Assembly: GCF_000196735.1 (NCBI RefSeq)
Contig: NC_014551.1
Coordinates: 37,501-92,500 of the forward strand
Reading direction: 5' to 3'
Length of the DNA stretch: 55,000 bases
From: Bacillus amyloliquefaciens DSM 7 = ATCC 23350
GTDB lineage: Bacteria > Bacillota > Bacilli > Bacillales > Bacillaceae
Under the pieces are notes generated by a model. The model made no database searches. It was not told the origin of the DNA and worked only from the letters and a program-made list of their open reading frames with translations. Made by a program: the position numbers and the translations under genes. Shown one piece after another: positions 40,495-50,420 of the stretch. How positions within the stretch are numbered: the stretch's first letter is position 1; each line of letters begins with the position of its first letter.

Positions 40495-42414
40495 ATGAAT
40501 CGGGTCTTCCGTAATACCATTTTTTATTTACTTATTTTATTAGTAGTAATCGGGGTTGTGAGTTACTTCCAGACTTCAAACCCGAAAACAGAAAATATGT
40601 CGTACAGTACGTTTATCAAGAATCTCGATGAAGGGAAAGTTGACAGCGTATCGGTTCAGCCTGTCAGAGGTGTTTATGAGGTAAAAGGACAGCTGAAAAA
40701 ATATGACAAAGACCAGTACTTTTTAACACATGTTCCTGAAGGAAAAGGAGCAGACCAGATATTTGACGCAATTAAAAAGACGGACGTAAAAGTTGATCCC
40801 GCACAGGAAACAAGCGGGTGGGTGACGTTCTTAACGACGATCATTCCGTTTGTCATCATCTTTATTCTGTTTTTCTTCCTGCTCAATCAGGCTCAGGGCG
40901 GCGGAAGCCGTGTCATGAACTTCGGAAAGAGCAAAGCGAAGCTGTATACGGAAGAAAAGAAACGCGTGAAGTTTAAAGATGTAGCCGGCGCGGATGAGGA
41001 GAAGCAGGAGCTTGTTGAGGTTGTTGAGTTTCTGAAAGATCCTCGCAAATTTGCCGAGCTTGGCGCGAGAATTCCTAAAGGCGTACTGTTGGTCGGACCT
41101 CCGGGAACCGGTAAGACATTGCTTGCGAGAGCATCAGCCGGTGAAGCGGGCGTTCCTTTCTTCAGCATCAGCGGATCTGACTTCGTTGAAATGTTTGTCG
41201 GTGTCGGTGCTTCCCGTGTTCGTGATTTATTCGAAAATGCGAAAAAGAACGCGCCCTGCCTGATCTTTATTGATGAGATTGACGCTGTGGGACGTCAGCG
41301 CGGCGCCGGTCTTGGCGGCGGGCATGATGAACGCGAACAGACGCTGAACCAGCTGCTTGTAGAGATGGACGGTTTCAGTGCGAATGAAGGAATCATTATT
41401 ATCGCTGCGACAAACCGTGCGGACATTCTGGACCCTGCATTGCTCCGTCCAGGACGTTTTGACCGTCAGATTACGGTAGACCGTCCGGATGTCATCGGCC
41501 GTGAAGCCGTATTGAAGGTCCATGCGAGAAACAAACCGCTTGATGAGACGGTGAACTTAAAAGCAATTGCTTCAAGAACACCTGGTTTCTCAGGCGCCGA
41601 TTTAGAAAACCTTCTTAACGAAGCGGCACTCGTTGCTGCCCGTCAAAACAAGAAGAAAATTGACATGCGCGACATTGATGAAGCAACGGACCGTGTCATT
41701 GCGGGCCCTGCGAAGAAAAGCCGCGTCATTTCGAAAAAAGAACGCAATATCGTGGCGTACCACGAAGGCGGTCACACCGTTATCGGACTTGTGCTGGATG
41801 AAGCCGATATGGTTCATAAAGTAACGATCGTTCCGAGGGGGCAGGCAGGCGGATACGCAGTCATGCTTCCGAGAGAAGACCGTTACTTCCAGACAAAACC
41901 TGAACTTCTCGATAAAATTGTCGGTCTTCTGGGCGGACGCGTTGCCGAGGAAATTATCTTCGGCGAAGTCAGCACGGGGGCTCACAATGACTTCCAGCGG
42001 GCAACGAACATTGCCAGAAGAATGGTGACAGAGTTCGGTATGTCAGAAAAACTCGGACCGCTTCAGTTCGGTCAATCTCAAGGCGGTCAAGTATTCCTGG
42101 GCCGGGATTTCAACAACGAGCAAAACTACAGTGATCAGATCGCTTACGAAATCGATCAGGAAATTCAACGCATCATTAAAGAATGTTATGAGCGTGCGAA
42201 AACAATCCTGACTGAAAATCGCGATAAGCTTGAATTGATTGCTCAGACATTGCTTGATGTGGAAACATTAGATGCGGAACAAATCAAGCATCTTGTGGAT
42301 CACGGAAAACTCCCAGAGCGCAATTTCTCAGATGACCATCTTCAAAAAGACGATGTGAAAGTAAACATTCTGTCTAAAACAGAAGACGAAAAGAAGGACG
42401 AACCGAAAGAATAG
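40495..42414 (+). CDS. ftsH: ATP-dependent membrane metalloprotease FtsH
   Basis: A 639-residue AAA protease that degrades membrane and short-lived regulatory proteins, important for sporulation in B. subtilis. Two membrane segments lie at about 6-25 and 112-132. Walker A GPPGTGKT is at 201-208, then Walker [12 protein letters not shown] and the second region of homology with R fingers (RPGRFDRQ). The zinc motif HEGGH is at 423-427. Acidic residues crowd the C terminus (DEKKDEPKE). GGAGGAGGTAAGGA precedes the ATG. Confidence 0.98.
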   Translation: MNRVFRNTIFYLLILLVVIGVVSYFQTSNPKTENMSYSTFIKNLDEGKVDSVSVQPVRGVYEVKGQLKKYDKDQYFLTHVPEGKGADQIFDAIKKTDVKVDPAQETSGWVTFLTTIIPFVIIFILFFFLLNQAQGGGSRVMNFGKSKAKLYTEEKKRVKFKDVAGADEEKQELVEVVEFLKDPRKFAELGARIPKGVLLVGPPGTGKTLLARASAGEAGVPFFSISGSDFVEMFVGVGASRVRDLFENAKKNAPCLIFIDEIDAVGRQRGAGLGGGHDEREQTLNQLLVEMDGFSANEGIIIIAATNRADILDPALLRPGRFDRQITVDRPDVIGREAVLKVHARNKPLDETVNLKAIASRTPGFSGADLENLLNEAALVAARQNKKKIDMRDIDEATDRVIAGPAKKSRVISKKERNIVAYHEGGHTVIGLVLDEADMVHKVTIVPRGQAGGYAVMLPREDRYFQTKPELLDKIVGLLGGRVAEEIIFGEVSTGAHNDFQRATNIARRMVTEFGMSEKLGPLQFGQSQGGQVFLGRDFNNEQNYSDQIAYEIDQEIQRIIKECYERAKTILTENRDKLELIAQTLLDVETLDAEQIKHLVDHGKLPERNFSDDHLQKDDVKVNILSKTEDEKKDEPKE

Positions 42415-42430
42415 TTCGCATTCTGATATG

Positions 42431-42461
42431 AAAACCGCCGGCATATACCGGCGGTTTTTTT
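42431..42461 (+). terminator. Terminator after ftsH
   Basis: An 11-bp perfect GC-rich stem (AAAACCGCCGG 42431-42441 with CCGGCGGTTTT 42448-42458), with a 6-nt loop and T run. Confidence 0.92.
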
Positions 42462-42476
42462 ACTGGTTCCGTTTTG

Positions 42477-42506
42477 TTTACAAAAGAGCCGCAGATCGTG
42501 TATGGT
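42477..42506 (+). promoter_or_regulatory. Candidate coaX promoter
   Basis: TTTACA (42477-42482), 18 bp, TATGGT (42501-42506). The -10 is weak, so this is tentative. Confidence 0.35.
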
Positions 42507-42562
42507 ATTGTAGAATGTTGAAAATGTTATGATTAGAAACTATTCAAAAGTGGTGATAGAGG

Positions 42563-43339
42563 TTGTTACTGGTTATAGATGTGGGGAACACCAACACCGT
42601 GATTGGTGTATATCATGATGGGGAATTAGAATATCATTGGCGTATAGAAACGAGCAGACACAAAACGGAAGATGAATTCGGCATGCTGCTCCGCTCCTTA
42701 TTTGAACATTCCGGACTCATGTTTGAACAAATTGAAGGGATTATCATCTCATCCGTTGTGCCGCCGATCATGTTCTCTTTAGAAAGAATGTGCACAAAAT
42801 ACTTTCACATCGAGCCGCAGGTTGTCGGCCCGGGGATGAAAACAGGTTTAAATATAAAATATGACAATCCGAAAGAAGTGGGGGCAGACAGGATCGTCAA
42901 CGCCGTTGCGGCAATTCAGCAGTATGGCGGCCCATTAATTGTCGTTGACTTCGGAACGGCGACGACGTATTGCTACATTGATGAAAACAAGCAATATATG
43001 GGCGGCGCGATTGCTCCCGGCATTACGATTTCAACGGAAGCGCTCTACTCCCGTGCGGCCAAGCTTCCGAGAATTGAAATTGCCCGTCCGGATAATATCA
43101 TCGGCAAAAACACGGTAAGCGCCATGCAGTCCGGCATCCTTTTCGGCTATGTCGGACAAGTTGAAGGCATAGTGAAGCGGATGAAATGGCAGGCCAAACA
43201 AGAACCGAAAGTCATTGCGACAGGCGGACTTGCATCATTGATCGCGAACGAATCAGACTGTATTGATATTGTTGACCCGTTTCTCACTCTGAAAGGGCTT
43301 GAAATCATTTATGAGCGAAATCGCGTGGGTCACGTATAG
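42563..43339 (+). CDS. coaX: Type III pantothenate kinase CoaX
   Basis: A 258-residue ASKHA-fold kinase for the first step of CoA synthesis, insensitive to CoA feedback. DVGNTNT (6-12) is the phosphate-binding loop. [16 protein letters not shown] and [13 protein letters not shown] hold the catalytic aspartate and the pantothenate site. It starts at TTG 42563, preceded by GTGGTGATAGAGG. It heads the coaX-hslO-yacD-cysK run. Confidence 0.95.
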   Translation: MLLVIDVGNTNTVIGVYHDGELEYHWRIETSRHKTEDEFGMLLRSLFEHSGLMFEQIEGIIISSVVPPIMFSLERMCTKYFHIEPQVVGPGMKTGLNIKYDNPKEVGADRIVNAVAAIQQYGGPLIVVDFGTATTYCYIDENKQYMGGAIAPGITISTEALYSRAAKLPRIEIARPDNIIGKNTVSAMQSGILFGYVGQVEGIVKRMKWQAKQEPKVIATGGLASLIANESDCIDIVDPFLTLKGLEIIYERNRVGHV

Positions 43340-43349
43340 GAGGTAAACG

Positions 43350-44225
43350 ATGGATTATTTAATTAAAGCAATTGCATATGACGGTAAAGTACGGGCTTAT
43401 GCAGCCAGAACGACAGATATGGTAAATGAAGCGCAAAGAAGGCATGACACATGGCCGACGGCATCAGCCGCAATCGGCCGGACGATGACAGCTTCTCTGA
43501 TCCTCGGAGCGATGCTGAAGGGTGAAGATAAGCTGACCGTCAAGATAGAAGGCGGCGGCCCGATCGGTGCCATTGTCGCAGATGCGAACGCAAAGGGTGA
43601 AGTCAGAGCCTACGTATCAAATCCGCACGTTCATTTTGACCTCAATGAACAGGGGAAACTGGATGTCAGACGGGCGGTAGGAACGGACGGAACCCTTAGT
43701 GTTGTAAAAGATCTGGGCTTGCGTGACTATTTTACGGGACAAGTAGAGATTGTCTCAGGCGAACTCGGTGACGACTTCACATACTACCTAGTTTCTTCTG
43801 AACAAGTCCCTTCATCCGTCGGTGTAGGTGTGCTTGTAAACCCTGATAACACAATTCTCGCTGCGGGCGGCTTCATTATCCAGCTTCTCCCGGGAACCGA
43901 TGAAGAAACCATTTCAACAATCGAAAAGCAATTATCTCAAATCGAACCGATTTCTAAATTAATTCAAAAAGGCCTGACACCGGAAGAAATCTTAGAAGAA
44001 GTACTGGGTCAAAAACCGGACGTACTCGAGACCATGCCGGTCAAATTTCACTGTTCTTGTTCAAAAGACCGATTCGAAGCGGCTATTTTAGGACTAGGCA
44101 AAAAAGAAATACAAGATATGATAGAAGAAGACGGAAAAGCCGAAGCGGTTTGCCATTTTTGTAATGAGAAATATTTATTTACAAAAGAAGAACTGGAAGA
44201 GCTTCGTGACGAAACAACCCGCTAG
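43350..44225 (+). CDS. hslO: Redox-regulated chaperone Hsp33
   Basis: A 291-residue holdase activated by oxidative unfolding. The C-terminal zinc/redox switch shows CxC (C235, C237) and CxxC (C268, C271). The N-terminal substrate domain includes [19 protein letters not shown] and [20 protein letters not shown] precedes the ATG, 10 bp after coaX. The stop codon lies inside a terminator stem. Confidence 0.96.
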   Translation: MDYLIKAIAYDGKVRAYAARTTDMVNEAQRRHDTWPTASAAIGRTMTASLILGAMLKGEDKLTVKIEGGGPIGAIVADANAKGEVRAYVSNPHVHFDLNEQGKLDVRRAVGTDGTLSVVKDLGLRDYFTGQVEIVSGELGDDFTYYLVSSEQVPSSVGVGVLVNPDNTILAAGGFIIQLLPGTDEETISTIEKQLSQIEPISKLIQKGLTPEEILEEVLGQKPDVLETMPVKFHCSCSKDRFEAAILGLGKKEIQDMIEEDGKAEAVCHFCNEKYLFTKEELEELRDETTR

Positions 44226-44250
44226 CTCTTTAGCGGGTTGTTCTATTTTA
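44213..44250 (+). terminator. Terminator overlapping the hslO stop
   Basis: A 12-bp perfect stem (AACAACCCGCTA 44213-44224 with TAGCGGGTTGTT 44231-44242), with a 6-nt loop. The T tract is short (CTATTTTA). Confidence 0.8.
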
Positions 44251-44270
44251 TTAAAGGGATGGGGTAGATT

Positions 44271-45161
44271 TTGAAACCGAGAACACTTTTGACAATTATT
44301 GTAGCGGCGCTGTTAGTATGCAGCGTGGCAGTCGCGTATAAGTTAACAAAATCCCAAGCCGCGGGATCATCTGAAGAATCCATCGCGACAATCGGTGATA
44401 AACATATCACGAGGCAAGACTGGATGAAAAAGATGGAAGATGAGTACGGAAAATCAACTCTGGAAGACATGATTAATACACAAGTAGTGGAAAAACTTGC
44501 GAAAAAGAATAAACTCACAGTGTCAAACAGCGAACTGGAGAGAGAATTTCTTTTAATCAAAGCTGTGAATAATTCATTTTATGAAGACAGTCATATTACG
44601 GAAAAAGAATGGAAAGACCAGATCCGCTACAACATTCTTCTTGAAGAACTGCTGACGAAGGATATCGATATTTCGGATAAGGAAATGCAATCATTTTATA
44701 ATAAAAATAAAGAACTGTATCAATTCGATGATTCCTACAGAATCCGGCATATCGTCGTTAAAAGCAAAGAAGAAGCGGACAGGGTTCTGGCTGATTTGAA
44801 AGGCGGTTCCAGCTTTGAAGCCGTCGCCGCAGAGCGTTCCACAGACAGATACACGTCTCAGTATGGCGGAGACCTCGGCTTTGTGACAGAAAACCAGGAG
44901 AATATCCCGCCGGCATATATCACAGAAGCCAAAAACCTTAAAGAAAATGAATGGTCGGCTGAACCGATTAAAGTTTCTTCAGGATATGCGGTCATTCAGC
45001 TGAAAGAAAAGCTTAAAGCGAGAACTTTCTCATACAATGAAGTGAAGAGCCAAATCAGACGCCAGATCGCGATGGATCAATTAGGTGATAAGGCGACGGT
45101 CAAAACGCTGTGGAAAGAGGCGGGGGTCTCTTGGTTCTACGGGGAAAAAAGAACTAAATGA
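44271..45161 (+). CDS. yacD: YacD, PpiC-type peptidyl-prolyl isomerase
   Basis: A 296-residue extracytoplasmic foldase-like protein starting at TTG 44271. An N-terminal hydrophobic anchor (about 6-25, TLLTIIVAALLVCSVAVAY) has no lipobox of the PrsA type. A SurA-like helical region follows, then a parvulin domain near 130-240 (YRIRHIVVKSKEEADRVL...YGGDLGFVTENQENIP). It is a relative of PrsA. The substrate is unknown. It is retained from the coaX-hslO neighbourhood. Confidence 0.9.
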   Translation: MKPRTLLTIIVAALLVCSVAVAYKLTKSQAAGSSEESIATIGDKHITRQDWMKKMEDEYGKSTLEDMINTQVVEKLAKKNKLTVSNSELEREFLLIKAVNNSFYEDSHITEKEWKDQIRYNILLEELLTKDIDISDKEMQSFYNKNKELYQFDDSYRIRHIVVKSKEEADRVLADLKGGSSFEAVAAERSTDRYTSQYGGDLGFVTENQENIPPAYITEAKNLKENEWSAEPIKVSSGYAVIQLKEKLKARTFSYNEVKSQIRRQIAMDQLGDKATVKTLWKEAGVSWFYGEKRTK

Positions 45162-45201
45162 TTGACAAAAAATTTTGAAATTGATAACTTGTATTTATAA
45201 T
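45162..45201 (+). promoter_or_regulatory. cysK promoter region
   Basis: TTGACA (45162-45167), 17 bp, TAACTT (45185-45190) with a TGn extension, and a better -10, TATAAT (45196-45201), without a properly spaced -35. I cannot say which is used. Both lie just upstream of the CymR-like site. Confidence 0.5.
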
Positions 45202-45224
45202 ACCAATAAATTTAGTCGGAAATT
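45201..45224 (+). promoter_or_regulatory. CymR-like operator upstream of cysK
   Basis: An imperfect dyad, CCAATAAATT..TCGGAAATT, with the ATAAATTTA core and GGAA arm of CymR sites. It lies between the promoter and the ribosome site of cysK, where CymR with CysK is known to act on cysteine genes in B. subtilis. Confidence 0.55.
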
Positions 45225-45236
45225 GAGGTGTCCAAT

Positions 45237-46163
45237 ATGGTTCGTATTGCAAATTCTATTACTGAACTAATCGGTAATACTCCTATTGTGAAATTGAATC
45301 GCCTGACGGATGAAAACAGCGCAGATGTATATCTGAAGCTTGAATACATGAATCCGGGCAGCAGCGTAAAAGACCGTATCGGAGTGGCGATGATTGAAGC
45401 GGCTGAAAAAGAAGGGAAATTAAAAGCCGGCGACACAATCATTGAACCGACAAGCGGAAATACAGGAATCGGTCTTGCGATGGTGGCTGCGGCAAAAGGC
45501 CTCAGAGCGATCCTCGTTATGCCTGATACGATGAGTATGGAGCGACGCAATCTGCTGCGCGCATACGGGGCGGAGCTTGTACTGACTCCCGGCGCAGAAG
45601 GAATGAAGGGCGCCATTAAAAAGGCGGAAGAACTTGCGGAGGAACACGGCTATTTTGTGCCTCAGCAATTCAACAATGCGGCAAACCCGGAAATTCACCG
45701 TCAAACAACGGGGAAAGAAATCGTAGAACAGTTTGGAGAAGACCAGCTTGACGCGTTCGTGGCCGGTATCGGTACGGGCGGAACCATCACGGGAGCGGGT
45801 GAAGTGCTGAAAGAAGCATATCCATCCATCAAAATTTATGCGGTAGAGCCGGCGGACTCTCCAGTTCTTTCTGGCGGAAAACCGGGTCCGCATAAAATTC
45901 AGGGTATCGGTGCGGGTTTTGTCCCTGAAACATTGAACACGGACATTTATGATCAGATCATTCCCGTTAAAAACGAGGACGCATTTGAATATGCCCGTAA
46001 AACGGCAAAAGAAGAAGGGATTCTCGGCGGTATTTCTTCCGGAGCAGCCATTTACGCGGCGCTGGAAATCGCGAAAAAACTGGGAAAAGGCAAGAAAGTG
46101 CTTGCGATCATCCCTAGTAACGGAGAGCGTTACTTAAGCACACCGCTATATCAGTTTGAATAG
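45237..46163 (+). CDS. cysK: Cysteine synthase A (O-acetylserine thiol-lyase)
   Basis: A 308-residue PLP enzyme that makes cysteine from O-acetylserine and sulfide. It also forms the CymR co-repressor complex. The PLP lysine is K45 in [17 protein letters not shown] binds substrate, and GTGGTITG binds the phosphate. ATG 45237 follows GAGGTG; the ATG at 45228 adjoins that site. A terminator follows, separating it from the folate operon. Confidence 0.97.
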   Translation: MVRIANSITELIGNTPIVKLNRLTDENSADVYLKLEYMNPGSSVKDRIGVAMIEAAEKEGKLKAGDTIIEPTSGNTGIGLAMVAAAKGLRAILVMPDTMSMERRNLLRAYGAELVLTPGAEGMKGAIKKAEELAEEHGYFVPQQFNNAANPEIHRQTTGKEIVEQFGEDQLDAFVAGIGTGGTITGAGEVLKEAYPSIKIYAVEPADSPVLSGGKPGPHKIQGIGAGFVPETLNTDIYDQIIPVKNEDAFEYARKTAKEEGILGGISSGAAIYAALEIAKKLGKGKKVLAIIPSNGERYLSTPLYQFE

Positions 46164-46177
46164 AGACATACACACGG

Positions 46178-46204
46178 CTCCCGGCTGTATCCGGGAGTTT
46201 TTTT
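46178..46204 (+). terminator. Terminator after cysK
   Basis: CTCCCGG (46178-46184) pairs with CCGGGAG (46191-46197), with a 6-nt loop and seven Ts. Confidence 0.88.
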
Positions 46205-46284
46205 GTGCCTGAAGCATCGAAAATCCAAAAAACGTTTCGAATTCTATCGTTGGAAGAGAAATTCACTTTTTTCACCAGTGTGAT

Positions 46285-46293
46285 TGCTATAAA
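46285..46293 (+). promoter_or_regulatory. Candidate promoter of the folate operon
   Basis: TGCTATAAA is an extended -10, 38 bp upstream of the pabB ATG, with no clear -35. Confidence 0.42.
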
Positions 46294-46330
46294 ATAAAAC
46301 TAGAGAAAAACGAAGCAGAGGATTGATAAG

Positions 46331-47743
46331 ATGGCACAACGCAGACCGGCAGGAAGAAGAATACCTTTTACGAAACAAGCATTTTTACAGCAGTATGAAA
46401 ACCTTTCGAAATCGAGAAAACGGCATGTTCTGCTCGAAAGCGCGAGAGGGGGAAGATTCAGTATAGCCGGTCTAGATCCGATTGCGTCCGTCAAGGGGAA
46501 AGACGGAATTACGACAATCAAGCATGAAGGGGAAACGCTGTTTAAAGAAGGTGACCCGCTGCGGGCCTTTCATGAGTGGTTTGAGGCGCTTGGGACGGAA
46601 ACAAACGATGAGTTCCCGGACTTCCAAGGCGGCGCAATTGGCTTTATCAGTTACGACTACGCCCGATATATTGAGAATTTTAAGATGCTGTCTTTAGATG
46701 ATTTGGAAACACCTGATATTTACTTTCTCGTTTTTGACGATGTGGCCGTTTATGACCATGAGGAAGAGGCGTTATGGCTCATTACTCATACCGAATCGGA
46801 AGAAGCGGAGCTTGCGGAAGAGAAGCTGTCCGGCTTAGAGGATATGTGGTGTTCCCTCCAAACGGAGGACGAGCCTTATTCACCGCTGAACCGGGACGGA
46901 GACGGATCGTATGCCGCTCCGTTCACTGAAGAAGGATTTTCACAGGCTGTAGAACAAATTAAACAATATATTGCGAGCGGTGATGTGTTTCAGGTTAATT
47001 TGTCCATCAGGCAATCCCAGTCCTTATCCGTTCATCCGTATGAAGTGTATAAACATTTGAGAAACGTTAATCCGTCTCCTTACATGGCCTATCTGGAGAC
47101 GCCGGGTTTTCAAGTGATATGCGGGTCGCCGGAGCTATTGGTAACAAAAAAGGGGAAGAAGCTTGAAATGAGACCGATCGCGGGTACGCGTTCAAGAGGA
47201 AAAGACGATGCTGAAGACAAGGCGCTTGCTGATGAATTAATTCACAATGAAAAAGAACGTGCGGAACACGTCATGCTTGTTGATCTTGAGCGCAATGATC
47301 TCGGGCGCGTATCGCGCTACGGCTCCGTGCGGGTGAACGAGTTTATGGCGATCGAAAAGTACTCCCACGTCATGCATATCGTGTCAAATGTACAGGGAGA
47401 ACTGCAGGACGGATATGACGCGACAGATATTATTCATGCGGTTTTTCCGGGCGGCACCATCACGGGAGCGCCCAAAGTGAGAACGATGGAAATTATAGAA
47501 GAGCTTGAGCCGACAAGACGAGGGCTTTATACTGGATCTATAGGCTGGTTTGGATTTAACGGAGATTTGCAGTTTAACATTGTAATCCGGACGATCTATG
47601 CAGCCGGAGGACATGCTTTTATGCAGTCCGGCGCAGGAGTGGTCATTGACTCGGTTCCGAAGCATGAATACAAGGAATCGTTCAAAAAAGCTTTTGCGAT
47701 GAAAAAGGCATTAGAGCTGAGCGAAGAAGAGACAAAAAATTAG
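46331..47743 (+). CDS. pabB: Aminodeoxychorismate synthase component I
   Basis: A 470-residue chorismate-utilising enzyme that, with PabA, aminates chorismate to 4-amino-4-deoxychorismate on the way to folate. The N-terminal TrpE-like domain (FLQQYENLSKSRKRHVLLESARGG) is followed by the catalytic domain with QVNLSIRQ, PELL, RPIAGTRSRG, VDLERNDLGRV and PGGTITGAPK. GAGGATTGATAAG precedes the ATG. The stop TAG is itself one triplet of the TRAP-like site before pabA. Confidence 0.96.
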   Translation: MAQRRPAGRRIPFTKQAFLQQYENLSKSRKRHVLLESARGGRFSIAGLDPIASVKGKDGITTIKHEGETLFKEGDPLRAFHEWFEALGTETNDEFPDFQGGAIGFISYDYARYIENFKMLSLDDLETPDIYFLVFDDVAVYDHEEEALWLITHTESEEAELAEEKLSGLEDMWCSLQTEDEPYSPLNRDGDGSYAAPFTEEGFSQAVEQIKQYIASGDVFQVNLSIRQSQSLSVHPYEVYKHLRNVNPSPYMAYLETPGFQVICGSPELLVTKKGKKLEMRPIAGTRSRGKDDAEDKALADELIHNEKERAEHVMLVDLERNDLGRVSRYGSVRVNEFMAIEKYSHVMHIVSNVQGELQDGYDATDIIHAVFPGGTITGAPKVRTMEIIEELEPTRRGLYTGSIGWFGFNGDLQFNIVIRTIYAAGGHAFMQSGAGVVIDSVPKHEYKESFKKAFAMKKALELSEEETKN

Positions 47744-47758
47744 ATGAGGTGAGCAGAG
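47712..47758 (+). promoter_or_regulatory. TRAP-type (G/U)AG repeat site over the pabA ribosome site
   Basis: Two blocks of regularly spaced triplets. The first is GAG 47714, GAG 47719, AAG 47724, GAG 47729. After 9 nt come TAG 47741, GAG 47746, GAG 47751, GAG 47756. Spacers within blocks are exactly 2 nt. The second block covers the Shine-Dalgarno of pabA and ends just before its ATG. In B. subtilis TRAP blocks pabA (trpG) translation at such a site. Confidence 0.9.
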
Positions 47759-48346
47759 ATGATATTAATGATTGACAATTATGATTCATTTACGTACAAC
47801 TTGGTTCAATATTTGGGTGAGCTGGGGGAGGAACTGATCGTCAGACGGAATGACGGGATTACGATTGAAGAGATAGAAGAGCTGGCGCCGGATTTCTTGA
47901 TGATTTCACCTGGGCCGTGCAGTCCGGATGAAGCGGGGATCAGCCTCGAAGCGATCAAACATTTTGCCGGCAGCATTCCTATTTTCGGCGTATGTCTCGG
48001 ACATCAGTCGATCGCACAAGTATTCGGCGGCGATGTCGTCAGAGCGGAGCGGCTCATGCACGGCAAAACGTCAGAGATTATGCATGACGGGCAGACAATT
48101 TTTAATGGCCTGCAAAATCCGCTGGTCGCCACTCGGTACCACTCGCTTATTGTCAAAGCGGATACATTGCCGGACTGCTTTACGGTATCCGCTCAAACCA
48201 AGGAAGGAGAAATTATGGCAATCCGTCATAATGAGCTGCCCATTGAAGGTGTTCAGTTCCATCCGGAATCCATCATGACCTCCTTCGGCAAAGAGATGCT
48301 CAGAAACTTTATAGAGACACACCGCAAGAAGGAAGTGACGGTGTGA
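47759..48346 (+). CDS. pabA: Glutamine amidotransferase PabA/TrpG (folate and tryptophan)
   Basis: A 195-residue class I glutamine amidotransferase that feeds ammonia to PabB and, in B. subtilis, also to TrpE since no trpG is in the trp operon. The nucleophile is C79 (GVCLGHQ), with H168 and E170 (HPES). The oxyanion [10 protein letters not shown] is near 51-60. Dual use explains the TRAP site over its ribosome site. The stop overlaps pabC by 4 bp. Confidence 0.97.
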   Translation: MILMIDNYDSFTYNLVQYLGELGEELIVRRNDGITIEEIEELAPDFLMISPGPCSPDEAGISLEAIKHFAGSIPIFGVCLGHQSIAQVFGGDVVRAERLMHGKTSEIMHDGQTIFNGLQNPLVATRYHSLIVKADTLPDCFTVSAQTKEGEIMAIRHNELPIEGVQFHPESIMTSFGKEMLRNFIETHRKKEVTV

Positions 48347-49194
48347 TTATATATTTGAATGGTCAATATATAGAGGAGAAAGAAGCGGCGCTTTCTCCTT
48401 TTGACCATGGTTATCTGTACGGGATCGGCGCGTTCGAGACGTTCAGGCTTTACAGCGGCCGGCCGTTTCTGCCGGATGCGCATGTCGCCAGGCTCAACAG
48501 GGCGCTCCGGGATCTGCAGATTGCATATGAGGTGAACAAACAGGAGCTGCTTGATATGCTTGACAGCCTCTTGCTCCTCAATGACATAGAGGACGGCAGC
48601 GCGCGTGTCCGGCTTAACGTCTCCGCCGGCGTCAGCGATAAGGGATTTACTGCCCAGACTTATGAAAAGCCGACTGTCCTTTGTTTCGTCAACCGGCTCA
48701 ATCCGGAAGCCCTGCCTGTTCAAAAAGAAGGCAAGCTTCTCTCTGTCCGGAGAAATACGCCTGAAGGATCTTTTCGGTTAAAATCCCATCACTATTTAAA
48801 CAACATGTACGCTAAACAGGAAATCGGCAATGATCCGAATCTTGAAGGGATTTTCCTGACCAAAGAAGGAGATGTCGCGGAAGGCATTGTCTCCAATGTG
48901 TTTTGGCGAAAAGGAGACAAGGTCTTCACGCCATCCTTGGATACAGGCATTCTCGACGGTGTAACGAGGCAGTTTGTCATTGATGAATTGAAACGGCAGG
49001 GGACAGAAGTCATTGAAGGCCGATTCCGTTTTCAATCAATGCTTGAAGCGGATGAAGCGTGGATGACAAACTCCGTCCTTGAAATCATCCCGTTTTCTAA
49101 AATAGAGGAAGTGCCGCTTCCCGGAGCGGATGGTAAAACGGTGCAATTGCTCCGGACGCAGTATCAGCGGGAAATAAACAAAATGAATGTATAG
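48343..49194 (+). CDS. pabC: Aminodeoxychorismate lyase
   Basis: A 283-residue fold-type IV PLP enzyme that releases pyruvate from aminodeoxychorismate to give 4-aminobenzoate. It starts at GTG 48343, overlapping the pabA stop (GTGA). [14 protein letters not shown] near 20-33 is the family signature and the likely PLP lysine is K147 in [18 protein letters not shown] and [14 protein letters not shown] follow. It is slightly shorter than the B. subtilis protein as I remember it. Confidence 0.94.
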   Translation: MIIYLNGQYIEEKEAALSPFDHGYLYGIGAFETFRLYSGRPFLPDAHVARLNRALRDLQIAYEVNKQELLDMLDSLLLLNDIEDGSARVRLNVSAGVSDKGFTAQTYEKPTVLCFVNRLNPEALPVQKEGKLLSVRRNTPEGSFRLKSHHYLNNMYAKQEIGNDPNLEGIFLTKEGDVAEGIVSNVFWRKGDKVFTPSLDTGILDGVTRQFVIDELKRQGTEVIEGRFRFQSMLEADEAWMTNSVLEIIPFSKIEEVPLPGADGKTVQLLRTQYQREINKMNV

Positions 49195-49207
49195 GAGGAG
49201 GAACAAA

Positions 49208-50065
49208 ATGGCGCAGCAAACAATTGAACAGCCTAAACTGATTCATACAAAAAAAGGCGCTCTGTCCTATAAAGAGAAGACACTCATTATGGGGATATTA
49301 AATGTAACGCCAGACTCCTTCTCTGACGGCGGTAAATACGACAGTACGGAAAGAGCGCTTCTCCATGCGGCGAAGATGGCTGAAGAAGGGGCGCACATCA
49401 TAGATATCGGCGGAGAATCGACAAGGCCCGGCGCATCACTCGTGTCGGCTGATGAGGAAATGTCACGTGTAATCCCCGCCATAGAGCGGATCACAAGCGA
49501 ACTGGACGTTCCGATTTCAATTGATACGTACAAAGCGTCCGTAGCAGACGAAGCGGTCAAAGCGGGGGCCTCCATCATTAATGACATCTGGGGGGCGAAA
49601 GGTGATCCTGACATGGCGTCAGTAGCCGCCGCACACAGTGTTCCGATTATCTTAATGCATAATCGCAAGGAGAGAAACTATAACGATCTGATTCCTGATA
49701 TGCTCGCAGATTTGATGGAAAGTGTAAAAATTGCCGCAGAAGCCGGCGTTTCAGATGAAAACATGATTCTGGATCCGGGGATCGGCTTCGCGAAAAGCTA
49801 TGAGGACAATCTGGCTGTCATGAACAAGCTGGAAGTGTTCAGCGGGTTAGGGTATCCGCTGCTCCTCGCGACATCGAGAAAAAGATTCATCGGCCGTGTG
49901 CTTGACCTTCCTCCTGAAGAACGTGCCGAGGGGACGGGAGCGACGGTATGCCTTGGCGTCCAGAAAGGCTGCGACATTGTGAGGGTGCACGATGTCAAGC
50001 AGATCGCGAGAATGACTAAGATGATGGATGCTATGTTGAATAAAGGAGGCGCACATCATGGATAA
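49208..50065 (+). CDS. sul: Dihydropteroate synthase
   Basis: A 285-residue TIM-barrel enzyme that condenses 4-aminobenzoate with the pterin diphosphate; it is the target of sulfonamides. ILNVTPDSFSDGG (30-42) and GGESTRPGA bind the pABA side. IDTYKASVA, INDIWG and DPGIGFAK follow. ATG 49208 lies 6 nt after AGGAGGAGG. An ATG at 49187 upstream falls in pabC and is rejected. The end overlaps folB by 8 bp. The gene is also called folP. Confidence 0.97.
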   Translation: MAQQTIEQPKLIHTKKGALSYKEKTLIMGILNVTPDSFSDGGKYDSTERALLHAAKMAEEGAHIIDIGGESTRPGASLVSADEEMSRVIPAIERITSELDVPISIDTYKASVADEAVKAGASIINDIWGAKGDPDMASVAAAHSVPIILMHNRKERNYNDLIPDMLADLMESVKIAAEAGVSDENMILDPGIGFAKSYEDNLAVMNKLEVFSGLGYPLLLATSRKRFIGRVLDLPPEERAEGTGATVCLGVQKGCDIVRVHDVKQIARMTKMMDAMLNKGGAHHG

Positions 50066-50420
50066 AGTATATGTAGAAGGTATGGAGTTTTACGGATATC
50101 ACGGCGTGTTCGAAGAAGAAAATAAACTCGGTCAGCGTTTCAAAGTAGACCTGACTGCCGAGCTGGATTTGAGCAAAGCGGGACAAACGGATGACCTTTC
50201 TTATACCATTAATTATGCGGAGCTTTACAGTGTCTGCCGCGGCATCGTTGAGGGCGAGCCCGTCAATTTGGTCGAGACGCTTGCGGAACGGATCGCAGAC
50301 ACGGTTCTTAAGAAATTTGAGCCTGTGCAGCAATGTACGGTAAAGGTTATTAAGCCTGATCCGCCGATTCCCGGCCATTATAAATCAGTAGCCATAGAAA
50401 TGACGAGAAAGAAATCATGA
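50058..50420 (+). CDS. folB: Dihydroneopterin aldolase
   Basis: A 120-residue tunnelling-fold enzyme that splits dihydroneopterin to hydroxymethyl-dihydropterin and glycolaldehyde. The N-terminal EGMEFYGYHGVFEEE holds the conserved catalytic Glu and Tyr. Further on are YTINYAELYSVC and the lysine-bearing KVIKPDPPIPGHY. AAAGGAGG lies 8 nt before the ATG. It overlaps sul by 8 bp and folK by 4 bp. Confidence 0.96.
   Translation: MDKVYVEGMEFYGYHGVFEEENKLGQRFKVDLTAELDLSKAGQTDDLSYTINYAELYSVCRGIVEGEPVNLVETLAERIADTVLKKFEPVQQCTVKVIKPDPPIPGHYKSVAIEMTRKKS

Noticed and set aside
41761..41775. HEGGH instead of HEAGH in the FtsH zinc motif
   Set aside because: Both zinc histidines and the glutamate are intact, and as far as I recall Bacillus FtsH normally has HEGGH, so this is not a defect.
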